Below, in pieces: positions 21,600 to 33,287 of a stretch of DNA of 64,000 nucleotides (within the stretch, counting starts at the first letter, position 1; every line of letters starts with the position of its first letter). Source of the stretch: Globodera rostochiensis (taxonomy: Eukaryota > Nematoda > Chromadorea > Rhabditida > Heteroderidae); assembly GCA_018350325.1 (NCBI GenBank), contig JAEVLN010000009.1:2401007-2465006 (forward strand), given 5' to 3'. The notes beneath the pieces were generated by a model. It was not told the DNA's origin. It worked only from the letters and a program-made list of their open reading frames with translations, and did no database searches. Made by a program: the position numbers and the translations under genes.

Positions 21600-22289
21600 T
21601 AGAGTCCGGACCCAAAACCCAAAAATTTGTTGGGTTTTTTGTACAAAAAATTGGACCAAAAAATTTTTGGGTTTTGGGTCAGATGGTCGCAAAACACAAA
21701 AAAAAATCAAAACCCAAAAATGACCAAAAAATTTTTGGGTTTTGGGTCATGCCCTTTTTGGTACAAAAGTTTTGGGTGTTGCCCAATTGAATTTAGACCC
21801 CTAAAGATAGCATCATTGAGTGTTTTTCAATCTTTTTTACAAGAATGTTTAAAGTAATTGATGGCTTAGTGGTTTTCCTTTTAGGTGACTTTTACGTTGT
21901 TGGGTTCGAACCTTCTTTAGTGCGAGCACTTATTTATCATTTTTCCTCTGCTCAGATTTCTGAAAATTTTAAAAATCGGAAAATTATCGAAATTTTACAC
22001 ATTTTTCTTTACAATAAAAAAAGTTTTGGCATTAAATTCATTATATTCACAAACCTAAAAAATAAACTTTTATTAAAAAATTTTAAGAAAATCGGAAATT
22101 TGGGCATTTATTATGTTTTCTAAAATTTTTTGGGTTTTGTACAAAATTTTGGGTTTTGTCAACCCAAAAAAACCCAAAACCCAAAAATGGCCAAAAAAAT
22201 TTTGGGTTTTGGGTCAGATGGTCGAAAACCCAAAAAATGCCCAAAAAATTTTTGGGTTTTGGGTTTTGGGTCCAAGTTTCCGGTCTCTG
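21600..22289. mobile_element. Non-autonomous hAT-type element built of GGGTTTTGGG palindromes, 690 bp
   Basis: Target duplication GTACAAAC (21592-21599) and GTGCAAAC (22290-22297), one mismatch. Ends begin TAGAGTCCGG on the left and CAGAGACCGG from the right, followed by ACCCAAAACCC arrays. Copy B (42575-43680) has the uninterrupted site at about 43037-43060. Both flanks consist of inverted AACCCAAAA/TTTTGGGTT blocks, so overlapping short frames occur on both strands (22083-22330) and are artefacts of this repetition. A tRNA-like segment lies at 21851-21920. Confidence 0.8.
21851..21920 (+). ncRNA. tRNA-like segment with A and B boxes inside the hAT-type element
   Basis: A box TGGCTTAGTGG (21862-21872) and B box GGTTCGAACC (21903-21912) are both close to the polymerase III internal promoter consensus and correctly spaced. 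A short acceptor pairing (TAAAG with CTTTA) can be drawn, but the T stem is imperfect. It is probably a tRNA pseudogene or SINE head carried by the element, possibly still transcribed by polymerase III. Confidence 0.5.
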
Positions 22290-23449
22290 GTGCAAACCTT
22301 TGCAAGATAAATAATTTATTTTTATTTTAATCAGAAAATATTATTTATAATGTATTTATATGATTTAAAAATTTAAAAATATAATTTGGTCAGGTTTGCA
22401 AATAGTCTAATTTGCATAAAAATGCAACATTTTACAATAAATATTTTTAAATGTTGTTTTTATTTGTGTAGAATTATTAATATTTGGCCATTGTGAAAAT
22501 ATTTTGGGAATTAATTAGTGAAGGGTTTGAAGAAATGTTACTGAATTACAATACAGCTCACTTACATTTAGTAATTTATAGTTATTTTCCCATGACGCAT
22601 CCTTAAAATGAGTATATAAATTATTATTTTTAATTTTTGATATTTTATTATATTAAGTCAAAGATTATAATTTTATGTTGTAATGGCCATTGCGGTGAAC
22701 TCGTATTGCTTGCATTTATGCTTACAAATATTTATTCATTATTATTACTAGCGTTTAATAGATTTGTTTTTTAATATAATGAACAAGCTTTATGAATATT
22801 TTAGTTTGTTAATTAATTAATTTTTTATTAAACAAATTGTTAATTTATTATATACCAAAGTCCAACTTAAATTAAATCATTAAATTTCGTAATCATTACT
22901 TTAAATAATTGTATCTTTTAAAGAATTATATTATACAATTAAGTATTATGTAATTGATGTTTTGTTGTAAATGTAACCTTCAAATATTTCGGATAAATGG
23001 CAGAACACGCTTTCGTCTATGTGCATGCAATCTAATTATAATTTTAACTTTTTTCCCAACTTTTTTAACTACCTTTTACATTAATCAAAATTTTAACTGA
23101 CGTTCACGCTCCGCACACATCAAAACATGCAATGCAGTTAATGAACAGTGAAAAAGGCAAAAGTTGTACTTTTAAAAATTGCTTTCAGTCGAATAATTTT
23201 AATAATAATTCTTTTGGATTTTAATTTAATTTTAGTAATCATTGATATATTTTAAATGTATATAAATGTTATTTAAAATAAAAACTTGTTTGGTTTTGAA
23301 ATAAATTTAGTTTATTATTCATTTAATTTTATACAATTTAAGTGTTTGGTTTTCATCGTCAATACTTAATTAATATCATACTATTCAGTTATTGCAATAG
23401 TTTGATTATCTGACTTATTGTTGAACTTAAGATATTTTAATATTATTAA

Positions 23450-23663
23450 TTAGATTGTGATGCCAAAAAAGGGTTTTAGGGCACAATGCGGTTTTGTAAA
23501 TTTTAAGTACAGCCAACGTTGTCTCCCAAATTTTTCAATAATGTGAGATTGTCTACGGTGTTTGGATTATGTATAAAAATACTTGTTAAAACACGATCTC
23601 GAATTTCTGTTGGTAGTCATGGAGTGCGCGTACTAATGAGCCTGTATTATTTAGTAAATCAAT
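23450..23663 (-). CDS. Two adjacent open islands, possible exons
   Basis: Block 23663-23586 has acceptor AATACAG then SLVRALHDYQQKFEI and a GTGTTT donor-like site. Block 23566-23450 reads SKHRRQSHIIEKFGRQRWLY, LKFTKPHCALKPFFGITI and TAA; a second minus frame there reads NPNTVDNLTLLKNLGDNVGC. The plus strand is open for about 60 codons across both. Orientation follows the local A-rich-sense pattern. Nothing recognised. Confidence 0.25.
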
Positions 23664-23824
23664 TTATTTTTTTAATTTCAATTTGTTGACACTATTTTAA
23701 TTTGTTCACTTTTATTATATTTTAATAACAACCATGCTATTTTGATTTAGAGCGATAATGGCTCACCTTTTATAATTTTATTTGGCACCCGTTGATAATA
23801 TACAGCGTTGAGCCCCGACCCCTC

Positions 23825-23975
23825 GGGGGCGCTTTTTCAATACTATAAATAGATTGCTTCAATTTATGGGCTTAATAAATGTTGAATAACTTTTATATAC
23901 ATATTGTTTGCAATAAATATATTAAGAAAGTTGAATATTGCAAGTAGCATTTTTATTTTGATTTAATCTATTTTA
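23825..23975 (+). repeat. Direct repeat, partner at 54628-54765
   Basis: About 135 bp shared with the distant partner (contains ACTATAAATAGATTGCTTC and TATTAAGAAAGTTGAATATT). The left side abuts a GC hairpin-like patch at 23803-23836 (CCCCGACCCCTCGGGG) absent from the partner. The partner instead abuts a different GC island on its right (54762-54845). Confidence 0.7.
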
Positions 23976-25559
23976 ATTATCATATTTTTTGTGATAAAAA
24001 AGGAGCTTTTATTTTGTTAACGTGAGTTATATTTTGATATTTTTGGACTTTGAAGATGGAATACTTTTAAATTTATTTATTTATTATTTTAAAAATATGG
24101 AAATGATTTTTCAAAATAATATTTTTTAAATGCTTTTAAGCTCTTGGAAGAGAGGATGAAACCATTTTTTTCTACATTATCGTGCAAGTTTTTTTTATAT
24201 ATGTAAAGCGTATTTGAATTCTTTTAAAATAATAATTTTTGTTTTAATTGATAATTAGAAAAACAGCTTTAGAATTTTTATTAATTATTAATTTATTTAA
24301 AGGCATGAAATTATTCGTTATTAAATTAAGATTCACTTTGAATTTGATATTTGATTTAGACGCATATTTTTTTGAAGAAAATGGAACATATTACCATTTA
24401 TAATTAATAAGTTAAGTTGAGCTTTGAGCCGTGGAGGTCTCTCTCCTGCAACGCCTCGGTTTTTGTTTTTAAAAGTTTTTATTTGAACGTAAAATTCTAT
24501 CGATTATATTATTTCCGAAATAAATGATATTTTATTTTATTTCCTTCATTGAGTTCGATTACATAGTTCGATTTATTAAAATAATTTATATGGAAGCAAA
24601 TGCACATTATTAATTTATTAAAATAAGATTTTCATAAGATTCATTTTCATTTGTATTTTTGTCCAATTTATTCTTACATTTTATAGGCATTCCTCAACAT
24701 TTAAATTCAAAATTTAATTTCTGGTAACATTTTTCTAATATAGATTAATGGTTTTCGACCACCCTGACTATCACATCATCATTATCAGGCCAGGTTTGAG
24801 TTTGGCATACACAAAAAATCAAACATTTTCAAATGAATAAATTAATCAAGATGATTAATTATTTAATGTTAAATGATAAATTTTTTTGAATTCAAATTAA
24901 ACAGCCTGAGATTTTTGTCCCAACCGTTTTTAAGGCTCCACTTTGAAATTAGTGTACATATTTAATATCAATTTAATTGTTTTTTTTTCAACGTTTTAAG
25001 TTATTGGAAATTTATTGTTTTTAAATCTCAAAATATTTTACCCCAATTTTGTTTTGTTCTCGGTCAGTTATTGTACTTTATTCAAATTCTCACGTTATTT
25101 TTTATTTTAAAATTTTACATTTCTTGATCTTATTAGTTTATTTTATGTCGAATTTATGACGCTTGAAACGCATTCGCTCTTTAGTTTACATTTTCAGTTA
25201 TATTTCCATTTTTGTTCTTCCACAAATTTTTTGAAGATATTTTATATTAGTAAAATCATAATTCGTTTGGTAAATAAGGGTTATTTATTGATATTATTTT
25301 ATCAGTGTTTAATCAACTTCGAATAATTTGTAATTATTATTTTTAAAATTTACAAATATCGTTTAATTTTGCTTATAATTTATTCTTTTATATTTATTTA
25401 GGTTTCTTATTTTAAAATATTTAAAAACAATGTAGATTTGGATCTGGGAATTAAATTTTATTTCAAAAGAAATGCAGTTTTAACCTTATTTTTTTCCTGA
25501 CATAATTGTTTAACTTCGTTTCATTAAATTGATTTATGAATTTTAAAGTATCTTAACTA

Positions 25560-26030
25560 ACCGTAAATTTCCTGCTCCATCGTCTGCCGTTTGAATTTGC
25601 GCTGACCCATCGCGTATTCAAAATCAAACAGTTGCAGGGTTGCGGTTGGGTAAAGACAATTCCCAAGGACATACATGTTGATTTCCAAAGACATAATAGA
25701 AAAATTTGGCGAAATTCAAGGACGCCAAAATTTTCTCGTTACCCAATTTCATGGGACAATGTTTCCCCGAGACCGGAGCTTTATTATACCTGATTTCGTT
25801 GTTGGTGGGTCCAACGGTGCCGAGAGGCGCCGTTGGGAAATTTTTTTATAATTTTAAACGTTTTTTAATGAAAATTTGCAAAAAATATCAAAATTTTGCA
25901 ATTTCGAATTTTCAAATGCAATTTCTTTTGCAAATTGCTTTACTAGGGGTGGGGAGGGGGGTCGGCGGATAGATATACGATATTTACGATATACCAAAAT
26001 AAGATACGATTTTTTACGATACTGATAAGG
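25560..26030. other. GC-richer insert sharing the hairpin module, possible decayed element
   Basis: An abrupt GC rise in T-rich DNA. It contains the covarying hairpin at 25812-25835, a G-rich patch at 25946-25965, and a right side with repeated ATACGATATTTACGAT-type units (25973-26020). I could not find matching inverted termini or a target duplication. An 88-codon frame (25706-25972) spans it but includes the hairpin and has no domain. Probably a relative of the element at 19571-20502 or a different decayed MITE. Confidence 0.4.
25812..25835 (+). other. Hairpin homologous to 19932-19955 with compensatory changes
   Basis: Stem CAACGGTGCC, loop GAGA, stem GGCGCCGTTG. Compared with the other copy, two internal G-C pairs became A-T and one outer T-A became C-G, each on both sides, while the T-G wobble is kept. 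This preserves folding despite divergence. Confidence 0.6.
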
Positions 26031-26279
26031 CCTAAATTTTAATTCTTAAAAATTTGCTATGAAATGCAGCTCTTTTTTCTTTTTGTTGAGTTTCCAACGA
26101 ACAACAATGTTGGCAAACCATTGTCTCGGGTGTAAATATTTCTCATTAATTATAATTATTTCAAAATTCATTTTGGTGTGAATTCTTCTATACGTATTTG
26201 TAATTTTAATATTTGGTTATTTAGCAATTTTTTAAAATATGTTTTATTAATTTTTGAATGCTGTTTTTGTTTGTATCAT

Positions 26280-27040
26280 CTCGGTGATTTAATTTTATAA
26301 TTATTTTCTTTTAATTTAACTTTTTATGAATTTTTTAATCAACTATTTTAATATGTAACGTTCATTAAATTCACTAATACTTTCCCCTCAGCTCGAATAA
26401 ACGAGTTTTTGAACATCGTGTGAGAGCCTGATCCGCTACTATAAGTAATTGCTGCACATGCCGCGGGTGAAGTCTTTTTGTAAAAATTCTAGACAAAATG
26501 AGAATGTAAACATATGTCTTTCAAAAATATTTTGCTAAAATATATATTGACTTTTGTTTTTTTAAATTTGTCTATAGAATATTGCTTTGAGCTTTGCATA
26601 ATCCATAATAATTTTTTATACAAAATTATTTTTATTGTTGCAACATTTTTATCTAAACATAAAAGCCATCAATTCATTTATTTTGAATTTAATCACGACC
26701 GCGAGATTTCTCCAATTTAATTAAAGGTTAGCGTAAAAATTAAGAATTATTTATGTATTTTAAATTGCAATTATTTAATATATGGGTTTTTATTGCTTTT
26801 TAAAAAATCTTGCTAAACTGTCATCAAGGAGTGACATCACTGTCCATTTAACACGGCTTCCATTGTTCGTTGAATTGCTTAAATTATGCTTCATTTGCAT
26901 ACTTGTTCACGTTTCAATTTTTTATTTTAAAATTTCTTTTACTTTAGGATTCAGCAATAATTAGCATGTATAATAAACAATTTTAGTTTTTAAAATACTA
27001 TTTTAAATTGCATATAATTGGTTTTTTTATAAAAATATTG
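26280..27040 (+). repeat. Left arm of a diverged inverted repeat with 39165-39560
   Basis: Collinear blocks appear in reverse complement at 39165-39560, for example CTTTCCCCTCAGCTCGAATAA here against TTATTCGAGCTGAGGGGAAA there, and CTTTAGGATTCAGCAATAATT against AATTATTACTAAATCCTAAAG. Plus strand is T-rich here and A-rich in the partner. Frames at 26514-26720 and 26782-26964 lie in the arm and are not supported as genes. Confidence 0.65.
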
Positions 27041-27499
27041 TTATATTTATTTGATGCAATTTTTGATTTTATTGTTAACTTTGTAAAATTTTAAATCATT
27101 TTTATATATTTTATTTTTTAATTTAAATCTGTTTTTATTGCACAATATGAATAATTATGCTGTTTTGAAGAATTTTTTTTTCTCTGCTCTTTGATGAAAA
27201 GTAATGCATTTATTTATGTTTGGATGATTATTTTTAACTTTTCATTTTAAATAACTAAAAATACTTTTATTTATTGTTTTTTATAGTTTATACTAATAAC
27301 AAATTATTTTCTATTAAATTATATAGTTGTAATGATTTTTTGAATATAAATCTCGAGATACAGTAGGGATGTGTGCGAGTGACCTCCTTGGTTGGTCCTT
27401 ACTTATGTTGGTTTAATCATTTTTTAGTATATTTTGATTTTTATGATTAGCAAACAAATCAAACTTACGTTCGTACGCCTGTTAATAAATAAAAATTTG

Positions 27500-30400
27500 C
27501 TTACATAAGTAACACAACATTCATCATGTCATACACAACTAAATATTTTAAATTTATATTAAACATTGAGAATGCAATTATTAAAACATATAAACCCCAT
27601 AAGAATGAATTGCTTTGTAAAGAAAAGCAGAAAATTGATTAAATAAAATATTAAATAAAAGCAAGCGCGATGAAAGGAAGTAATAATTTAATAACATTAT
27701 CATGAATATTTGAAATTCTAAACTAAAAATACAAAAAATTATTAACGGAGTTCAACCTCCGATAGGCTTGTTTGAACAGCTTCGCGTCCAACATTTTTAA
27801 AGCATTCATTACTCAACAAAAAGACTTGCTTTTTTAATAATTTTTTAATGTTTGCTTTTTTGAAAGTCTTTTGAATCGAAAAAATAAAAATAAAAATGTT
27901 GTCTACACAATTTTATAGAAAGAAAAAATATGTACGTTAGTGTAAAAAAAAGTTTCCAATCTGATTCTAGCAATTAAAAATGGTAGTCGTGCTACAATAA
28001 AAGAAGCAACGCCTAATCATGTGGCAAATTTGGAGTGATTCAGGCATTATTTACATGAATTTATTACAGAATCATTTTAATAAAATTACTAATGAAATAA
28101 CGAAATAAAATAATGTGTAAACAAACCAATAGAAACACACGAAAGTTTGCAATTTGCTTAAGTATCTTCAAAAATAAAACAATTATTATAAGAATTATAT
28201 TACCTACAGCCCCACATACTTGCTTCTAAATCGATTCAAATCAATAAAATTTTAAAAAAATTCTCAAAATTAACGATAATCAATTCCCCGACACGCCAGG
28301 CCGGAAACAGTGCGTGGTAACAATAATTCAAAAGTTCAAAGCAAATTTAATCAAATTTATCATTTTCAATAAAGTAAATGGGTATATACTCTATGTAAAT
28401 CTATATTCCAGTGAATTTATTGAAAATATATAAAACAAAGTACAATTTTGAAGAAATTTTATCACATACAATTATTTATTTTTAAACATTAAAACATTTA
28501 TCGTCGTCATTAATCTATAAAAAGGGTCTTTTATAAAAAAAAGAATACATAATACAATAGTTACTTTAAAGATTAAAATCCGCTAAATACATTTATTTAT
28601 TAAAGCGAAATTAAGATTATTTTTCATTCATAGTGGATCTCGCACAGCAGCAGTTCATCTTCTTGTTTGTTTTTTTACCAAATATTAAACCAAGCAACCT
28701 TCCATACCATGAATAAAATGATGAAAACAAATTTCAAATAATAATTATATAAAGTAAGAAAAGTTTGGGTATATTTTAAATAGCTTAAACGGAGCTAGAA
28801 ACAAAAATAATGGCGCCATCAGCAATTTTGGAAATTTAGTAACAATTAATGAAACAATGATAATTACTGTAATAGTCAAATAAAAAAGTTATTGCCACTG
28901 CAACGCGAAATTAAAATAACAACAATTTTTTGGAGCACTCATAACTTAAGATAAAAAACAAATTAAACTCAATATTACCATAATCGTATACAAACAATTT
29001 TAATAGTATAATTATAAATTATAAAAACAAAAAAAACATTAAATATAAAATGTTAAATATCCTAAATATAACAAAAACAGCTAACCACGTGAATCCGTGG
29101 CGCCTTCTACAGCACCTACAGCCTGAAGGATTGGACAGCAGCATTATTTACGAAACGAAATAAAAATTGACCAAATGTTTATTAATTTGACAATGAAACT
29201 TAATGTTTTGAATTAGATGCGAAAATTTACTCCGTATAATCATTTATAAACAAACCCCTAATTTGACCAAATAAAAGTATTTAAATTATTCTAAAGTAAA
29301 AAAATATAAAATGAATATAACAGAAACAGTAAATGATTAACACTAATTAAAAATAAAACGTGATTAAAAAAATACAAAATTTTAGACAATGTTGTTAAAA
29401 TTATATAATTCATAATATGTATATGCGACAAGCCAGATTTTGAAAAGCTGTTATGCTTTCAAACGGTACTGTTTTAATTTAATCACTAGTCGTAAATGAA
29501 AAAGCTTAATATCAATTAAAATATTGTAAATTTTACTGCAAATCGAGAAAAAAAAAGATTTATTGAAACGACAAAATTCAAATGCGTAAAAGATTAACTA
29601 ATAATGCCTTTTTTTTCTTTTTTTAAAATGATCCCGTAAGAAAACAAAACAAAAAAATCAAATACGCAAAAATTTAAAACAAATAGTTACATTTAATTAA
29701 CTGAAAAGTGGGCAATAAAATAGTGTAAACGATTATGCAAAGGCAAAACGCATGGCGCACACCATGGTCGGCAACAACTTTAATTGCATAATAAATAAAT
29801 AAATAAAAGAATACAATAAAAATTGTTTAAAAAAATAATAAAATGTATTAAAAATCTTAACCCGATTTCTCTATTTTAGAAAACTAATATTAAAATTTAA
29901 TAGTGGTGGACTGCACATTGATCAAACACTTGTAAATGTTCAAAAGTCATAAATTTTCTAGAAGCAAAGCTTAACGGACTAATCGATTAAGAAAATGATT
30001 TAGTAAAAAATAATATTTTTATTTGCAACGGTCAACTTTAAATGAAGCTTATAAGTTTTTAAGGCTTTCAATCAAACAAAGCTAAGCGCTAAAAGCTTCA
30101 TTGCGCTGATTGTCTACCACCAAGTCTCTTAATAAAGTTCTATTAATTATTTTGTCATTGGAAACATTTAATATGCATTATAAAAATGATAGTAAGACTT
30201 ATAAAATCATCAGTTGTATTGTTTCAAATAAATTTTTAACTGCTAAAATGACTAAATCTAAACAAAAAATTTGAAAATTAATACGAATATAAATATCACA
30301 TTTATAAGTTGTAATGTTTTTAAAAATATTTAAGAAAAAAACAATCATGTGCATAGTTAAAATTATTTAATAAACTTTCGACAAAAATTGATGACATTAT

Positions 30401-30580
30401 CGATTCATTTGTTGTTCACCCTATAAAATTGGCAACCTTAGCACAACTTTTAGGATGCCGAAAACTGTTGAAACTTTTCTTAATATTAAAATTGACACTA
30501 TTGATGTATGTTTTATCATTTTTTATAAATAGGCGCAGGTAATTGAAAATAATCTAAATATATACACAATTGAGTAAAGG
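27500..30580. other. A-rich non-coding stretch with a dispersed repeat
   Basis: No convincing exon. Small GC patches at 28290-28320 and 29083-29135 read open on both strands without clear splice sites. The block 28960-29400 is a direct repeat of 60335-60770. Confidence 0.4.
28960..29400 (+). repeat. Direct repeat, partner at 60335-60770
   Basis: Shared blocks in the same order include AAATTAAACTCAATATTACC, AATTTTAATAGTATAAT and ATACAAAATTTTAGACAATG. Between the shared blocks each copy carries a different GC patch (29083-29135 here; 60400-60500 and 60596-60632 there). Confidence 0.65.
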
Positions 30581-31370
30581 GACCAATATAAGATAAAATA
30601 AACTAAATTCTTAAATTGTTGAAATTAAAATATTACCAAAGAGGTGAATTCATCACAATGTGAAATTGTCATCTTTAGATTATTCTTTAAGCTGTTTAAA
30701 GTTTTGCTATTTTAAAGTTTCATTTAAATTATCAAAATATAAAGTTTTGGCTTATTGTAATGCTTTTATGTGATTTATTATTGTTTTGTTGTTGAGGAAT
30801 GTTTTATTTTACATTATTTTATTAAATGGATCATTTTAAAGTAATTTGAAGTTTTTTATTTAAACAATTAACATACCATATAGTGTTTATTATTTAGCTT
30901 AAACGCGGTAACAGTGCAATTTATTTTAAAATATTCTTCAACAGAAAAAATGAAATATAACTTTTATATTTACTTTGTGTTATGGTTAGTATTCAATAGT
31001 TCCGAATGAATCATTTTTTATTTGACCAAAAAAGTTTTTGTTGCCCATATTTTTATTTATTTTTATTGGCAGCGTCTCTGGCATTTATTTATTTTAATTA
31101 TAACATAGGATTCGCCAAGATACTTGTCATCGCATATTCCTATTTTTTATTATTTGATGTTTTTTAATTATTTTAATTTAAAATTAAAATTTCCCATCAA
31201 TTTCAACGCACAATTAATACGAGAATTTGTTGTCGAAACTTACTTACTTATATAATTTTAAAAATCAAAACAGAAGCCTTTTTTGTCTTTTATTTTGGAA
31301 CCTTTATAATTATTTAGAATTAAAAATTGCATTTTTTAGCTGATAAATTAATTTTATAAGCAATCATTAT

Positions 31371-31511
31371 TTAGGCTTTATTATTATTTATTACAAAGTT
31401 TAAGCAGGTATTCCATCGATTGATCTGATAAAAAAATATACCGATCACGAGCATGCTTTTGGGCAGCACATATGCCGCCACAGCGTGCCCTGCTTCGTGA
31501 TATGCCGTATT
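31371..31511 (-). pseudogene. Fragment resembling the zinc-binding motif of M41 (FtsH-type) metalloproteases
   Basis: Minus frame NTAYHEAGHAVAAYVLPKSM, then LVIGI and an AT-rich tail. AYHEAGHAVxAY is the HExxH zinc site typical of FtsH/AFG3/YME1 peptidase domains, membrane-bound ATP-dependent proteases of bacteria, mitochondria and plastids. Only this motif is present: no AAA module and no downstream third zinc ligand nearby. An in-frame TAA lies just before Asn and no AG acceptor could be placed between it and the motif, so I call it a probable pseudogene or an exon with an unrecognised boundary. ATC|GGTATA after LVI could be a donor, with a CAG 17 bases on. Confidence 0.5.
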
Positions 31512-32084
31512 TTATAGATCGACGCACCGTTCTTTAACTTATAAGCAGTTGACTTATAATTATGATGTTAGTTAGATTTTGTTTTTGTAAGTTTTTTAAT
31601 TATAACCAAAGGCGTTAAAAAACAAACTAATTAGATTTTCTGACAAGAAACAAAATGATTAATATTATTTTTCTTAATTTAATATCTAAAAGCATCAACA
31701 ATAATAAAAATTTTAATTGTTTGTTTGTCTTTATATAAATTATCCAATTTAATTATTTATATAAGAATACGCTGAATAAATAGTTTCACAAAGTGAATTT
31801 GAGTTATCAGTAATTTTCTATCGATACTTTAAAATAATAGGATTTTCTCAATTTGTTTATTACGAAAGTTAGGTAATTATTTTTTGTCATAATTTTTAAA
31901 AATTTTTTAATATTTTAATGATGTTGCGAATTTCTGCAAATAATAATCCCCTTTTTGTTTTACGCTTTTGAGGTGATAGTATATATAAAATACATATTTG
32001 TGTCGATTACGCGGAGAGCCTTGGCTTTAAAGCCTTAAGATCCTTTATTTTATTTAAAATTTTTTACTTTTAACATTTAAAAAA

Positions 32085-32150
32085 GCTGAGCGTTGAGCTG
32101 TGAAAGTTGAGCAGTAGTTCCATTGGCGGCTGAGCGTATGGCGATGAAAG
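32085..32150 (+). repeat. Third copy of part of the 727/12790 repeat
   Basis: Contains AAAAAAGCTGAGCGTTGAGC and TGTGAAAGTTGAGCAG, matching the repeat at 727-775 and, inverted, 12788-12850. A GC island different from that of the 12.8-kb copy lies on its left (32005-32045). Confidence 0.65.
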
Positions 32151-33287
32151 TTAATGTTTATTTTTATTTTTATTACTTTATGAGCCCTTCCCGATTTTCA
32201 ATTGCCAGTCGTCCGCCCTATCATATTTATTTAGCTCAGTTTTGTAACAGAGACCACAATCGTTGTTGATCGCCGAATTATTATAATCTATTATGTTTAA
32301 TTTTGAGCAACAATCATTTGAGACATTTTTTTTTAATTGGGTTTTGATCATTGCTAGTAGTCAGCTTTGTTTTCTTTACAGAAATGATACTTTAAATTCT
32401 TTAAATAAATACCTTTCAAAATTACGCGCTCTCTCGACTTTCGGTCTCAGCACGATAAAGTGTATATAAGTAGAAAAATAAGAAATATTGGTTTTGATCA
32501 ATTTGCTTTACAGAAATAATAATTTTTTATTTTCAGTAATACTTATAAACCACACGGAATGCTTTATCAATCTGTTTATCAGAATCTGCTTGTAATGGAT
32601 ACGATTATATATACTCTAGAATCAATTATTAAAGTTTTAACTTTATTTTTTTTGGTTTCAATCGCCATTTTAATGTTCCTTTTATGAGTTTTTAAATTTA
32701 AGCTTAGTTTAATTTTAGCAATGCTTAATGCCTATTTGTTTTATTGTTTTTGAAAAAAAATATACATTTTAGGAGGTTCGCATGGCTGCGTCTTTTAACT
32801 TTTTATTAGCTATAATTGCTTTATTTATTTATTTAAACTATGCCTTTTTAGCCAAGTTCTTTAGGTTAGCTCCAATTTTAATTTGTTTTCACGAGTTAAA
32901 CAAAAGCAATTAATTCATTTTTTTTTTTTGCACAGCGGCCCAAACTTTTTTTTTCTAATTATTTTTTAATTGGTATTGATTAAACAATTTACTTGTTTGT
33001 ACCTCCATTAACCACATGCGTCATTATCAATTGTATTTTATTCTTGTTCCATTGTTTGCTTTTCTCGATATAATTTTTTAATTTTTCAACGCTGCATATT
33101 AAAATGTTTAATAAACAATTAAATGTTTTGATTCTTTTTTTATTGGTTTTAGATCTTTGCAGGAAAACACATTAAAACATATTTACATGTGAGCCAAATA
33201 TTTAATATTTTGTCAGTATATCTTTTTATTAAAGCAACGTTTTTATTTATTTCATACCATGTTCTTTGTCATTTAATTAATGTTTAC

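Larger units (their letters stand above)
19130..22900 (+). repeat. Copy A of a dispersed low-copy repeat, interrupted by transposons
   Basis: The pieces 19130-19512, 21471-21599 and 22290-22900 are collinear with copy B (42575-43680). Copy A differs by the insertion block 19513-21470, which replaces 59 bp present in copy B (42865-42923), and by the element 21600-22289. A shorter third copy is at 61690-61950. The repeat is AT-rich and non-coding as far as I can see. It is useful as an empty-site reference for dating and bounding the insertions. Confidence 0.75.

Noticed and set aside
22083..22330. Overlapping ORFs on both strands rich in Pro-Lys-Asn
   Set aside because: They are readings of the AACCCAAAA palindrome arrays of a hAT-type element, mirrored on the two strands.
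23803..23836. GC hairpin as a transcription terminator
   Set aside because: A eukaryotic context makes a bacterial-type terminator irrelevant; it is simply a GC patch at a repeat edge.
25706..25972. 88-codon ORF
   Set aside because: It spans the hairpin and G-rich patch of a probable decayed element and has no domain or splice support.
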